From Perkinsus olseni (Eukaryota; Perkinsozoa; Perkinsida): a stretch of 64,000 bases of DNA. Position numbers and translations under genes: made by a program. Each line of letters begins with the position of its first letter. Position 1 is the first letter of the stretch. The notes under the pieces were generated by a model. The model was not told the DNA's origin and did not search any database. It was given only the letters and a program-made list of their open reading frames with translations. The stretch spans positions 50,428 through 114,427 of the forward strand of contig JABANN010000033.1 in assembly GCA_013115125.1 (NCBI GenBank). Direction: 5' to 3'. Below, one piece after another: positions 22,623-35,528 of this stretch.

Positions 22623-23525
22623 ATGTCGCATCGCCCACAGAAGAGACGACGCGGTGTGGAACTCAAACCGTTTGCGGCCACTAATGCCAGCGACTTTCGG
22701 GTAGCCTCTGAGTGAAACCAACTCCGGTTTCGTTTACTACGCGCGCAGTTGGCTGAGTCGCCTGTGAGCCACGCGTAGGTCAACACTCTCACGGTTGGCA
22801 CGCCCGGGGGCCGAGCTACGATCCCTGGCTTCATCCAACCCAACAGGAACCATCACGGACAACGACAGGGCTCGAGTGTAACATCCCTCAGAGCCTCGAC
22901 CGGCCACTCCTCTGCCGCGGATTACAAGCTCTGTACAGATTCCAACGGCACCTCGCCTGTGGCTGCCCGGGGCGCTGCGATGGCTCGGCCGCAGAGATGA
23001 CCCTGGATTGATGTACGCTCGGAGACTGACAGTTCCCCGACTGAATGCTCTTCTCAGTATCGCCAGAAAGGTGGCCGCGCTTGCAGCCTCCACGGACGAT
23101 GGGAGCTTCGACGCCCGCGGCGTCTTGCTGGCGATGGAGGGTGTGTCCAACTCTGCCCTTCTTAATCAGTGCTTCAATTTAGAGCTACTGTGTGATCCCC
23201 AATACGTCCAGCTCGAACCGACCCGCCAAGTCACGGTGAATAGACGAGAAACAGACAGCGAGCGAACAGTGCCCTCGTGGAACCTCGCTCGTCGTTTGGC
23301 TGTCGAGGCGGCCACTTCTGAAGCAGCTCAGGCCAGAGTCGGTACGTGAGGAACCGTTTACTGTGTGGAATTCGATGTGAGTGTTACAGACCGTTGCGGA
23401 AAGAAGACCGTTTTCAACTTCCCCAAGCTGCCCTCTTGGTGGCAAAGGTGCTCGGCTGGGGACCCACCGCAGCGGAGACGGAGGGCCGAGGAATCCTCAC
23501 TCACCGGCGAGGGACGCCTCTTTAG
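22623..23525 (+). CDS. Unrecognised, probably nuclear, protein
   Basis: A spliced gene starts at ATG 22623 (MSHRPQKRRRGVELKPFAA, with a KRRR nuclear-type motif). The longest exon, about 22985-23230, reads ...LNALLSIARKVAALAAS... and ...LLNQCFNLELLCDPQYV..., which is helical and stop-free. A later exon (about 23390-23525) reads LRKEDRFQLPQAALLVAKV and ends at TAG 23525. Exon junctions between 22700 and 23000 are not settled. No family is recognised. It lies tail to tail with VPS18. Confidence 0.45.
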
Positions 23526-23689
23526 AAATCGATAATTGTTGTTCATGCCAACTGCTAGTAAATCACCTTGTGGTTTCTTATACCATTCAAAAGTTGAGTT
23601 GCTAAGTTCTTTGTCGTGGCCCCTAGAGTACGATGGTTCTACATCTTCCACTTGCACAAACACAACCCATCAAGAATCCTCAGGAAACG

Positions 23690-26600
23690 TCACCGTCCCG
23701 CACGAACTTCCCAATCTCGCATCTCATTGCGATCATAATTAGGATCGATAAACGGCATAAACAACGAGTCCATCAAATTCTGGCCGCAGATGAAACAGTC
23801 CGCTGCCGAGTCTTCTGGGGCGTCCGGACCATCCTGAAACGGAGACGATACCGCAGCCTATCAACGACGATTGCGAATGCGTCACTCACCTGCTGAGACT
23901 TCGTCATCGCTAGCGCTTCCTCGAGGCAGTCTTTGTGCATGGCGTGTCCGCAAAGGAAAGCGTAGAATCCGCGAGAGTAGATGATTTGTCGACAGAGGTC
24001 ACACCTGAACATAACGAGGATCAGCTACGGCACCAACGGCCGAGGAAGAGCTGACCTCTGGGTCTGTGACAAAATAACGCATCTTCCTAGGCCACCCTCG
24101 ACGTTGCTGCCATCACTCGGACCACCACCGAAATCGCGCTCGACGGCCTGTGAAGAGCAGCAAGCGATGCTCAGCGACCTCTGTGGGAAGCACTCACGTC
24201 CATGGTCTTCTTATGCTGTTCAAGCTCCATATTCAAAAGATGAATATCAGTTTCATACCTGGCCAGAGAGATACGGCAACGGATGGAGGACGGCAGGCCC
24301 TTACTGGTCCAGGCTCTTCTCAATCTCCGATCTGAACATACCTAGAGTAGCTCCGTTGCTGCTGTTGACAGGTATCGAGTTGAGGACGTCGGCGATAGTC
24401 AAAACCTAGGAGGTAGCCCTTGTAGCACCGCGCTCGAGCAGGAATATCTTACGCCATCGGATTCTTGGTAGAACTTGAGGAGGGCCTCCATGTCGCCCTT
24501 CTTTGCTTCATAGCTCAAGATGGAGAGCCATATCTTCCTCTTACCCGAGTTGCTCAGTCGGCATCTGCTCAGTTCAATGAGACTTCGTCACCAAGGAAGC
24601 GTACTCACCTCCGAGCATTGTGGATGGCCAAGTCGAGATCGTCGTGTTCAAGTGCCACATCGACGGCCAGCTTGTACTGTCCGACCAGACCGTACCTGCA
24701 GGAGTCTCTCAACCTCTGCGGTCCCAGCAGGGCTAGCCTACGCAACAGTAAGGGCCCTGGTCTTGCCCATGCTGTAGCAAATCCTCAACGCGAAGGTGAC
24801 GTCAAAGTGCGGCATCTCGCCCTGAGTCCTGATGTATCTGCTCATAGGATTGAACGCTACCCATAGCAGGGGTGACGTCGGATGGCCCACCGGCAGAGCT
24901 CCTGCTCCTCCCCCGTCTCATCGGGCTCCATCGCCTTCAACTGTGTGAGCAGGTCCATCAGACCAGTCCACGAGGAGGGCTCACCTCCCACCAGCTGCAT
25001 TGTACGGGGCAACCCTGGGACAAGCCATGCGAGCATTTCCGGTGACCATGAGGGACTCACGGTTTCCTCCAGGAGAGCAGCAGCAGTAAGTGAGGTACTC
25101 GGTGGCCGATGCACGGCGGGTCTGAGAATGGGCAGCGTGGGGAAACCATCGGCACACCGTACGGCGATGTTACCTCGGAGTGCTGGCCAGGAGAGAGGGC
25201 CCCCCGGAAAGTGTGAAGGAGCCGTCGAGGGTCTACTGTCTGCCAGCCGCCCACACCCGAGCTTGGCGCAGCCATCAGATATTCCACCAGCTGCTGGGGA
25301 TGCAAACGGAATAGTATCGGACCGTACCTGCACGACAGTGGGCAACGGGGCCCTGGAACCACTGGCTACTCGTAAATCAGGTCATCCCTCTCCTTGGTGG
25401 CGTCGTAGCGATAGAGCTGCTCCAAGGCCTACAACAAGGCATCAGGACGGGAGTGAACTCCATCTGTGAGCTACTCGCTCGGTCTGCCCCCGTGAGGCCA
25501 TCGTCTCCACAGCCTTCCTCACATCACCCAGGCATTCGGCCACGAGCACGGTCGAGTCGAAGAGGCCGTTGGACTCCAGGCGCTTATACAGCTGAGACAA
25601 CAGCAGGGGTAGGAAGAGGGAGTGGAGGTGGTGCGCTCCATACCGCTTGGACGCAGGCCTTGTCGAGGTGTGGGCGACATAGCCGGACTAGGTCAATCAG
25701 GTCCCGCTGTAGCCTTGCTGCCTGATCTCGGTCGTCCCTGGGGTCCTCAGCGAAGGCCTTGCTCAGCAGCAGGGAGTATCTACAGCAGGCCGCGAGAGGT
25801 ACCAGCGAGGGCATGGGCCGAGGAGATGGCGACTCACATCTGGCCTGCCCACAGGAACATCACGGGAACTTGAACCCCTGCCTTTCGCCCGCCCGCCGAG
25901 AGTAGGCTTCGAATGAGCGACGTGACATAGTTCAACTGGCATCGACATCTGCTGACTGTGTAGAGTGTAGCTGGGCGCTTACCAAGGCTCCGTGCTGGCC
26001 CTTGGAGATGAAGGCCAGGCAGACCTCCTCGAAGGACACAGCACCCGTGCCAGCGTCCGCAAATCTGTCGGCGGCTGCGGTGTAGTCGCCCGATTGGAAG
26101 AGCTCCTGAGGCATCGAACCTGGCCGTTCCTCGGACCGAAGTGGAGATGGAGTTACCTCTCCTTCCGCTGCCACGACTAAGGATCTATCCTCTGGCCTCG
26201 GTGCCACCTGCAATGCCTCCGAGAACCGTTTGCGTGTCACCAGCTGCCTCCACACCTGAAGCGAAGAGCGTAAGACAGAGCCCCAACGCTGTGAGCTTAC
26301 CTGGTCCTGCTCGTTGTTGAAGTGAAGCTCGTAGACTCTCCGGTCGCTATATAGGGCCACCTCTCCGCAGTCGTGAGGTTGGACCAGCAACGACCGTACC
26401 TACAGCACTCAAGTGGGGGGATGGACGGCGGTGAAGGCAGCTGACATTGCCGTATTGTGCACTCGGCAGGTTGAGCGAGCACACCGTGTCGTAGGGGGCG
26501 ATCCGGGAGACTGCCACTATTCTAGAGGAGTAGAGGAGGATGATGTGGTATCTGTCAGAGGGACGGTACTCGACCGAAGAAGTGTTGCCTTCCAGCTGTA

Positions 26601-28289
26601 CTTGGTAGGAGCGCACGCTCTTGGGTACTCTGAGTTCGTGGTCACAGTGCCGGGGTAGTGTTCACCGGGGGCGTTCAAGGCCGGATAAGGGATCTAGGAA
26701 CAGAGGCAGGTCCGAGCAGCCGTGGAGACCTCAAGGCCTACGATAGATGGCTTGGAGTCGATGACAGGCTGCCGATTTTGCGGGGTGGCGGACGGCAAGT
26801 CAAACTCTACCATGCACGAAGGGCTTGCCCAGATCACTCGACCCTCGGTGGATCGGACCTGCACAGGGACGCTCGTATGTCGCAGGGTCGCCGAGATGTA
26901 GCCAATCCTACGTGGAGGGTGAAGCCTTCGAGCGCAGGCCTCGCCACACGGGGCGTCTCGAAGAGTAGCTGAACGATAAGAATAATAACAACCGGCAAGA
27001 CTCGATCATGGCATTCACGAGGGGCAAGGAGAAGTCGGTGAAGGCGCAGCGAAGCGAAGATCAGTAGCAGTGGTCTTATCGCCTCCACGAACGATGGCGA
27101 CAGCTTTCAGCTGTCCGATAATGGGAGGTGAGCTCCTGACAGTAACGGAGCCTACATGGTCTCTCTTGACGACGGCACCGGAACCAGCCATTGCGAAGAG
27201 GTGCTCGACATTGGGGCCACCAGTGAAGCCGAACCTAAGAGCGGCTAGTAGGGGAGGAACCGATGGGGACTGTGGTACAGGAGATGGGCCTGCTGGATGA
27301 GGCAGCAGAGTGAATGGGATGGTCCGGAGCGGGGCCGGAAGATACGAAGGGCGGTGATGGCCGACTGGTGGGGGGAGGACGGCGGGAACTCTGAGACGGC
27401 GGCGGGCTGACGAGCGACGCATGACCATCGAGGGGTACCCATGAGCTGTCTGAAATTGACTTCTCTTCCGCTGGCGACTTTCAACAGGAAGAAGATTCCC
27501 GCTCGGGTACCGACTACGACATTGCCAGTGCCTGAGGAGGAACCATCGCCTCCTCGATCGGACTCGAAGGTGCGGGGCCTACTATTTTGCGTTAGGGCTC
27601 CATCGCCTGTGATGGCTGCCTCGGGCCACTCTATACACTCAATCTGGTGCCCTCGGAGCCTAAGGAAGGGTAGTAGGCTCCATTTCAAAGCGCGCACAGA
27701 GGAGGGGGAGCTACCTGACCAGCTCCACAGCAGATGGGCTGTCAAAACTGACATAGTAGTTGACGTTATTGGCCGTGGCGATGATACAGTGGAAGGCCGA
27801 CACCGGGTCGAGGAAGATGGCGCACACATTGGCGAAGGAAACGGAGGAAGAGGAACCTAAAGACACAGCGTGACGACTAGACGAAGATACAGTCCTACTT
27901 CTCTGTCCTGTAGACGGCGGAGGCGGGCGTATCTGCTCCACCTGGTTGTCATCTGGGTACCACCGGTACACGGAACCTGAAGAAGAGGCGTAGGGCCGGT
28001 CAGCGTTGAGGTTGGTCCTCACTCCGATGGGTCCCTGTGGCATAGTAGACGCATCTGTTGGCAACAGCAGCTGTCACGATTGCGGTGGAGGCGGTGGTCT
28101 GCAGGAGGCTGTCTGACCGAAGAAGCTTGACGGCGAGGGCAGGGCTTCCGTGCCCCGGACCTGAGAGGGACGGTGGGTGGCTAGCCTAGAGCGGCCGAGT
28201 GACGAGGGATGCTCACCCTGGCAGGCTCGAGATAGGGCAGACTCCAAAGATGGAAATAAGGCGGCCTGCTTCCGCTCATGTGACGCCAT
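23690..28289 (-). CDS. VPS18: VPS18/Pep3, HOPS and CORVET tethering subunit
   Basis: A many-exon minus-strand gene. The N-terminal beta-propeller has VCAIFLDPVSAFHCIIA (about 27790-27840), GHQIECIEWPEAA and NVVVGTRAGIFFLL (about 27480-27660). The clathrin-heavy-chain-like helical part has RRVYELHFNNEQDQ, VWRQLVTRKRFSEALQV and LFQSGDYTAAADRFADAG (about 26050-26350). A C-terminal RING has FRCDLCRQII, FYAFLCGHAMHKDCLEEAL (about 23905-24012) and, after an intron, DCFICGQNLMDSLFMPFID with TGA at 23690-23692. The order propeller, helical repeats, C-terminal RING is diagnostic for VPS18. By family knowledge it tethers endosomes and vacuoles before SNARE fusion. ATG 28289 (MASHERKQAAL) is the likeliest start, but ATG 28043 is possible, since the exon junction between them did not close cleanly. 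Confidence 0.82.
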
Positions 28290-28410
28290 GTGCTGGTATT
28301 AAAAACGCTGATTGCCACCAAACGAGATGTATGCTCATACCATAACTTGGCGAACCAAAGACGGACCGACTCAAGAGAAATGACACTTGTCGTGAGCATG
28401 CTGCTTGACA

Positions 28411-31400
28411 CTAGGGGGACTTCGGAGGTACCGTAGCAGTGAAGCCGCTAGGAGACGTGCTGTTGAGGGGTGATGATCGCCTCTGCCGCTGACGTAGAGC
28501 TGCTGCTCCCCCGAAGGAAGTTGTCGACGTGTTGCTCATCATACCTGCCGACCCCATGCTAGGAGCCAACGCCGAGACGACGGCGTACCTCCGACTGCTG
28601 CCGCCCTCCTGGCCGCCCTCAGGATGGACGGGTAGTCATGCGGGACCATCCACAGCGGGGGACGAGTAGGGCTGATGGAGACCGGAGGGCCGCCGTCCTC
28701 GCGGGGAGTGATACTTACCCGATAGAGGCCCCCCCGGAGCGCCCCTGCGTAATAACAATAGGGGGCCTCCGACGCTCCCTACTCCCTGGGGAATCCGCGG
28801 CTGTACTTGCAACCGACATCAACCTAAGACGAGAGTTGGTCGGCGAGGACCCAGGTCGGGTGAAGTTCGGTCAGAAGAGAGGTGCCTGGCAGAGAATCCG
28901 GTAGAGCTCTGGATGCCTGGGCTCCTCGATCGCTGATGACGACGCCTTGCTGAGGAGCCATTCAGAGGGGAATCCTGAAATCATTGCTGGTGGTTGCTCA
29001 CACATCGTCACGCGCCCGAAAGTCGACCAATGGAAGCTATCGACCGATTGAAGAGGACAGGCACGACTTACCTCCTGTGGCGAGGCCCTCCGGCGTGGAG
29101 AAGATCCTTTGGGCGACTCGCTCTCGAGACGTCTCCGAGCCGTCCATGCTGGGCCAGGGGAGTGGGCTGGCAGCGGCTGCCCACAGGAGAATGCGCCACG
29201 AAAGCACTGAGGGAGGCACTACCGGAGGGAATATCGGCCGATCATCATCCTCTGTGTCACTGCCACTGGAGAGGTACGAGACGCCATGCTTGACGTCCAC
29301 TAGGAGCCGCTTTAGCAGACGGGCTCTGACCTCTGCACGCCGGTCCTTGCGACGACCACGGCGACGACGACGGGTCTCTACCGAAGCTACAGCTGACCGC
29401 CCCGAGGGGCTCAGGGAGCCTGAGCGCATCACTCTTAGGGTGTCATCATGAGAGAGGGTTAGCGAGGACTCATGACAGGCTCACCCGAGCTAGATGGGTT
29501 AATGCAGAGGTAGGAGGGAGGGTGAGAATGTTGGTCTACCAATCCTGGAAGGGAACGTGCACCCGGGACTCCACACTACGACCCACAGCATTACCTCTCT
29601 CAAATCGCCGCCCTCTCCGTCGACCCCCAGCTAGTGATGAGCCTTCAAAGGAGTTGGCGAGTCTACTACTGGACGAGTATCGGAACTGAGGAGATGGAGA
29701 GGGGTCAATACACTGTTGGTGTAACTCGGCTTCTTCCTGCGCCGTCCCCACAGATTTGAGGAAGGATGGATGATTCCGAAGCCCACCGCTTTTAACGTAC
29801 GAGACGAGTACGCTACAGAGGCGACCACCAGGCTAGCACTTGGGTATGAATCTCAGAGGAAGACGACTCCATCTCGTCCACACTCCACAGGGAACCGAAC
29901 GATGATGGGAAGGGGCTCAGTAGGGACGCGTCCTCTGTCGATTCCTGAGACATGAGGGACCTCTGAGAGACCCTTAGGCGACGAACAGCGTATCATCTAT
30001 GCTACCAGCAGATCTTTCTCCTCCGCAGAGGAATCTTCTTGCCCTCCGACGTAAACTGCTACTGCACAACAGGCTCTCAGTCACACTAAGGGTCTCTCAC
30101 CTGACTGCTCGGTTCTGGAAGTGGTGCTGCGGACTGCCTCTCGAGCGTGACGAATTTTGGAGTCGAAGTACAGCATTTGACGTCTCGATTTATGTATCGA
30201 CACTTGGGCTCGAACCCGATACCTTCTCATAGATAGCCGTGACTTGTCCCATTCCGGTGAAAGAACTCACGGAACATTTATGCCGTCCAACACCAGGCGG
30301 AGGTCATCGTCGTCAGCCTGATCCGGAGACCCGCCGCCCGCGCTGAGCAACCGAGTGACGGCCTCTTTCTGCTGCTGATTGAGGTGATGCTCATTAGCCT
30401 TAGCGAACTCTGCAAGCTGTAACCGTACAGCGTCCAGCCTGTGCTGCAGTGCTGCCATGCGGAGGCACCTCTGCCAGCAGGAAACAACAACCCCAGTATC
30501 AACCGGCTGATGCTGTGAACAGCAGCAGCACCTCTTCATTATCCTTCCGCAATATGAGTATCTCTTCCTTATACGGTCTCACCAGCTCCGCCCTCTCGCG
30601 ATCCCGGAAGGCTGTCGTTATCTCCAAGGGTGACTCTAAAGACGCCATAGAGCAGCCCTCCGACCAACCGCCCACCCCAGAGCTTATGCCTCATCTTCTC
30701 CAACCTGTCCCTTTCCGCTGTACTAGTAGTAGACCTTCGAGGTACCATCCAGGTCCCCTCTCTGCCTCCGACCGCCTCCGTTTGGGAGGCCCCATCCCGC
30801 AGCTCAGACTTCAAAAGAGACATCCTCCCTTCCTCTGCCGTTGGCTGCTGCTGCTGCTGCTGCTGCTCTTCCTTCGTAGACTCCTCGGCGACCTAAGACG
30901 CCTTCCCGCACATCCAGACTGGATGATCCAGTACAGCTAAAGTTACATGTAGGTAATTGAGCAGCTCCTCGATGGTCGCCTCGCCCTTGCCGTCACCGCC
31001 ACTGATGAGGCTGAGGATTCGACCACTAAAGTAGTCGAGGAAGTCGGGTGAACCATCTCGCTTGGAGCAGGAGGCCAGGTACCCAGCCAAGGCTGAGGAA
31101 GCCTATCAGCGGGCCGAGTGACCCCTGTGATTCTTGCCCTACCATCTCTCGTGATTTTCGATGACCCGTCACAGAGAGCTTCCCTTATAGAGCCACTATG
31201 GTTGATGACAAAGTTCCGTAGAGCATCCACCTCCCCAACCGTGGCCCCTTCTGATGGCAGCATGGAGGCATCAATGAGGGAGAGGCAGGCTCACCACCAC
31301 ACTCCAATCCGTACCGTAGACGGTACATGTTGAGCTCCTCCTCCTTCTCCCTAGTGAACTCTTGGACGGGTATAAGACTCGGTCTTCGAGAGGCTACCGG

Positions 31401-34400
31401 AGGGCCAATTACAGTGCTGCTCTGAAAGCGCCTCACCGCCGCATGATTGGCATTGAACGCCTCTCTCTTCCTGCTCTACCGCTGCGGCCACCCCCTCATC
31501 CGCCACAGCTGCAACGACCCCTCCCTCTTCTCTACAGGTCCTCAGCTCAGCCGACTCTTGTCTGGGTACGACCAGGCTAGGTCTCCGAGAAGCTACAGAA
31601 CATCGTAAATCTCGACTCGAGAGTCGCCCTACATCCACATGATTGGCTCTGAACACCCTCATCCATCCTCACCACAGACGCCACCTCTCGAAGCTGCAAA
31701 TACTACCATACGGCAGACGAGTCGAATCGATTCTACTACTTGCTCTCGATAGTCGTCCAGCTCTCTTTGCATGGCGTCTCGCTCCAGCTCGAGCTCCCTG
31801 ACCTACCCAGACAGCTCGTCGCCGTCGTATCCCTGCTATGCGTTACTGTAGCATTGAAGTCCTCCTCCATCTCCTGAGCCCTCTTCTCATGCTCCCGGCG
31901 AAGTGCCTGCTTTTCTTCCTCCAAATCAGCCGTATATTCCTTCAGAGCCTCGGCTCTGATGGCTGCCTCGTCAGGTACGACCATGGGCTGCCTCTGCTGC
32001 TGCTCTTTCCGTATTGCTTCCAGCTGGGCTCTCAGGCTTGCCGTCTGGTCCTGGCCTGATGCCCCATCCACACAGGGCCCGCCTTGAGTACAGTGTACTT
32101 TCCTTGAGGCCCATCCGTAAGGTGGTGAGCTCCTGTGCCGCTTGCTCCTTTGCTACGGCTCCCGATGACCTCGATTCAGCCAGGGAATCTCGCAGTGCAG
32201 ATCGCTCTGCTGCCTGGTAACCCAACAGATGGTGTAACATTGCCGAGCGCCATCATCATGAGCAGACCCATTGAGCTCGTTCCCGCTCGATCTCCTCCTT
32301 TCTGCTCTCTATTTCAGAGGCTGCCTCCACAAGCCTCTGCTTGAGGTCCACCACTTCCTGTCCGAGATTCGCTAGAGCTTCTCGGTCCGCCGCCAGAGGC
32401 GCCGGCTGAGGAAGTTCGGAACACATCCGAGACACGATACACTACTGCATTGCGAGAGCCTCGAGTAGCCAAGCGAAGGCGGGTGAACTACGAAATCCCA
32501 TGATAGTGACGGTTGAGGAAACGTTGCTACTGCGTGAGGGATGCGGTGGAAGACCCCTAGCTCATTCCTATAGCTCAATCGTAGAAAGAGCTGTGGCAGA
32601 CACCGTAAGGGGAAGCACTACGGAGCCGAAGATGTTCAGTTTATCAGGAAGCATTGCACGGGATGTTAGAGCCTGCTTCTATCGGGCACTGAGGATCAAG
32701 AATCCTCGTCAAAAAAAACCGATCATGTCCGAGAGCATCCGGAAGGGGTTTATAACACCACAATTATGCATTAATGGCGTGACAGCCGGCGGCGCCCTTT
32801 GTGCCGAGAAGCGTGGCGGTTGTACCATGTACAGCATGATGTATAAGGAAAGCTTCAACCGGGTGGCTCGAGCGATGTTCGCACTACCTCCCTTTCCTCC
32901 ACCTTTTCCAACTGCTGTCTGAAGGCCAGCCTCTCCGCTAAGGCCTCTATCTCTCCAGGTGGCATCAGCTGTAGCAACTGATTGACCTACTAGGGAAGGC
33001 ATCAACCGCCTCCTGCCGCTGTGCATTCTCTCACGATAACATTCCACTTCACGAGATGTTCCGAAACCAGAGCACGAAGGCAGCTAGCGGCGATCTCCTC
33101 CGGTGTCCTCGGAGTCGTGTCTCCCTCCTGAAAGTTCTTGCATTCAGCGTTTCCTGAGTACGAAGAGGACCTCCTGTATCTGAGCCTTCAGCTGTGACAC
33201 CATCATCAACAGCCGCTCAGTTGCCCTGGCGATAGCCTCCTTGACGAGGTCTCGAGTGGGAGGCTCCAATACACGGAGGATCTTAAGAGGGTAATGTAAG
33301 TGTTAGCGTATGGGGGGGATGCTACGTCGTAGAAGTAAACTTCTGTGTTTTCTAGCCTCTTGAGTACCTCATCCACTGTCCATCCACTCAGTGGAAGCTT
33401 GATAGACCCGACTGCTACGGCTGCCCCATCCGCTACTGTCTCACCTAGCACTACCAATGCCCATTGGAGTGCTCGCGACTCAAGGGGGGGGGGGCGAAGT
33501 GTTGTGAAAGTTACAACAAGATGACGCGTTCTGCTTCTTATTCGTGAAGCGCATGGATCCCCGATGCTATTACAGTACTACCTACACCATCACTCGATGA
33601 CTTCAAAGATACGCTACTTGGTCTGAGGTAAGATTCTTCGCTGCTAGCAGACGGATACGCGAACACTACGAATAGGAGGGGTCACTGCGTCCAAGCTTAG
33701 TCGAGAGTTCCTGCAGCGCTATTTTGGCGTCATCAAGGCACCGTCGGAGATATCTAAGGTTCATCCGCGGCAATGGTGAAATCTCGGGCACCTCACGCTA
33801 GTTCTCTGTAGTAGCCGTATCTCGCAGCATTAAGAATGGCTGCCAGAGCGTCCACTCGCTCCTCCAGAGCCTGGACGGGACCCACATGGGGACGTGCACG
33901 GATGAGGGGGCAGCAGAGAGATTGAAAGGAGCCATTAGTACCCGATTGAGTCTGTTGAGGGACTCTACGCTCTTTACTGAGGCGAGCAATTTTGGCTCCC
34001 TGTGCCAGTCGGTAGGATCGATGAAAACCAACAAGGAATGACTGGTGCCGCGAGCCTCCGACTCGCTCCTCGACCACAGCTCCTCGAGATCTGAAGAACG
34101 TATCTTCCACTCTTTCCACTTCACACGTGAATAAGTTCGGATTCCAAAGAAAGCATGCATACCCTGCCCTTAGCGTGGTCAAGACCGGGACCAGCCAAGG
34201 CGTATGAACGCAAATCCGAGGCACTGAATTCTTCACCTCCTCCGACCAACACGAATGAGCCCCAACGTAAAGCTGCAGTCGTATAGCGCTGAGCCGGAAT
34301 GAGGGTCTCCCCCAGGATGCATTTCCTATCACCTTTCATCCTTTTTCTCCTACCATACTTCCTCTCCACCTCTTGCAGGTCACTGGTGAGGACATAAGAT

Positions 34401-34423
34401 ACTTCCAAGGTAAGCGGGTGCAT
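28411..34423 (-). CDS. Long coiled-coil protein with Ser/Arg-rich tail
   Basis: A chain of minus-strand exons runs from ATG 34423 (MHPLTLEVSYVLTSDLQEVE) to TAG at 28411. The N-terminal part (33.8-34.4 kb) is a globular-looking region with LLVFIDPTDWHREPKLLASV. Heptad-rich helical segments follow: LDDAKIALQELSTKLGR, RATERLLMMVSQLKAQIQEV, LLQLMPPGEIEALAERLAFR, LGQEVVDLKQRLVEAASEIE and EAIRKEQQQR. Further helical segments lie at 30.3-31.1 kb. The C-terminal 2 kb is Ser/Arg/Pro-rich with RRRRRGRRKDRR and SSSSRLANSFEG. Kinesin or myosin motor motifs are absent. It is probably cytoskeletal or centrosomal, by shape only. Several exon borders are unresolved, and two genes rather than one cannot be excluded (possible break near 33.46-33.8 kb). 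Confidence 0.5.
33484..33494 (+). repeat. G11 run (C11 on the minus strand)
   Basis: Eleven G in a row on the plus strand. On the minus strand this is a C11 tract directly before a TTGAG, where an exon of the coiled-coil gene appears to begin, so it probably acts as the polypyrimidine tract of a splice acceptor. Confidence 0.6.
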
Positions 34424-34429
34424 CAAGGC

Positions 34430-35528
34430 TAGGCAGCATTACCATTCGTGCTGCCCTTGCTGTGGTCTCGCTATGACCGTGACTCGGTACGGTAGTGAGT
34501 ACCGATCACCGTAAGTACTAACGCAAGAACGGTCACTCAAATCAGTGGGAGTTGGACCATGGCCATTAGAGGGAAACGTTATGGACATCAGCCCCAGTCA
34601 CAGCCGAACCGGCCCCTTACTATCGATGCTGCCGAGGTGGTTGGCAACCATTGGTAGCCTCCACAGGCTATTCGAATTCCACAGAGCATCAGCGGCGATA
34701 GAAGGCTGCCCAACCCCGCACATCCGGAAGGCTTGTTGCACTGGGCAACTTCAACTTTTGCTGTGGTGTCAGTTACTACTGACTATCACTATGGTGGAAC
34801 GAACATCCGCAGACACTCCATCGCTGAGGGTTATCACGGCTGATTAAGATAGCGAATCCGGGAAAGCAAGCGGAGAACTTTTAGTGAGGGAGCTTGCCTT
34901 GGTGACCCTACTCGTGACGCAACAAAATTTCACCATTTACATTCTCTGCTGCAATTTCCATAAAACATGGTAACACTGAACGGGGTAACGTCACCTAGTG
35001 AGGTCGACAGGGAGGAACGATCAACTAGGCACACTAGCCGCGCTCTCCTGACGAAGTGATTGGGCGTCGAAGGCAGCATGCCCCTATAAGCTCAGCCAGG
35101 CTGATGCTCCAAGCAGAGTAGGATGATCGAAAGCGGCGTAGGCTCAGCACGAGTATGCCCTCCGCGAAGTCCTAGATAACTGCACACGAGTGACGGCTGG
35201 AAGAAGAAAGAAAGGCGGGGGAGATCTGTAAAGCCGCTCAAGGCTTTAGCGGCGAACGACCACGGCGTGCGGGAACGTCTGTGACGCCAAGTATTCAGCA
35301 CGCGTGCGCATTGCCACAGGGGATCGATGGCGTTTTACTACGACCACAAGATCGAACTCATCGCCGTTCAACTGTCAGATAAATCTCAGGCTCTATTAAC
35401 CGCGATACGCTCTTTGGTAAGACACAGAAAATTCCCATGGGAATCCGTACCATGGATTCTGGGGCCTGCCGGAGAATCTTTCTGTCTCTGTTGCGCGGTG
35501 ATTGCTGGTGTCAGAAAAGAGTGTGGTT
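34430..35528. other. Intergenic stretch, nothing recognised
   Basis: Divergent region between the coiled-coil gene and the first mucin gene. Open frames are short and without domains. Both promoters should be here. Confidence 0.4.

Noticed and set aside
24882-25469. 195-codon plus-strand frame within VPS18
   Set aside because: It shadows coding exons of the minus-strand VPS18 gene, whose family blocks flank it on both sides.
28984-29451. 155-codon plus-strand frame rich in Arg and Ser
   Set aside because: It is the complement of the Arg/Ser-rich tail of the minus-strand coiled-coil gene.
32500-32922. 140-codon plus-strand frame inside the coiled-coil gene
   Set aside because: No recognisable domain. 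It lies in what looks like an intron of the minus-strand gene. An inserted gene is possible but unsupported.
28411-34423. Kinesin or myosin identity for the coiled-coil gene
   Set aside because: No P-loop, switch or other motor signature was found in any frame.
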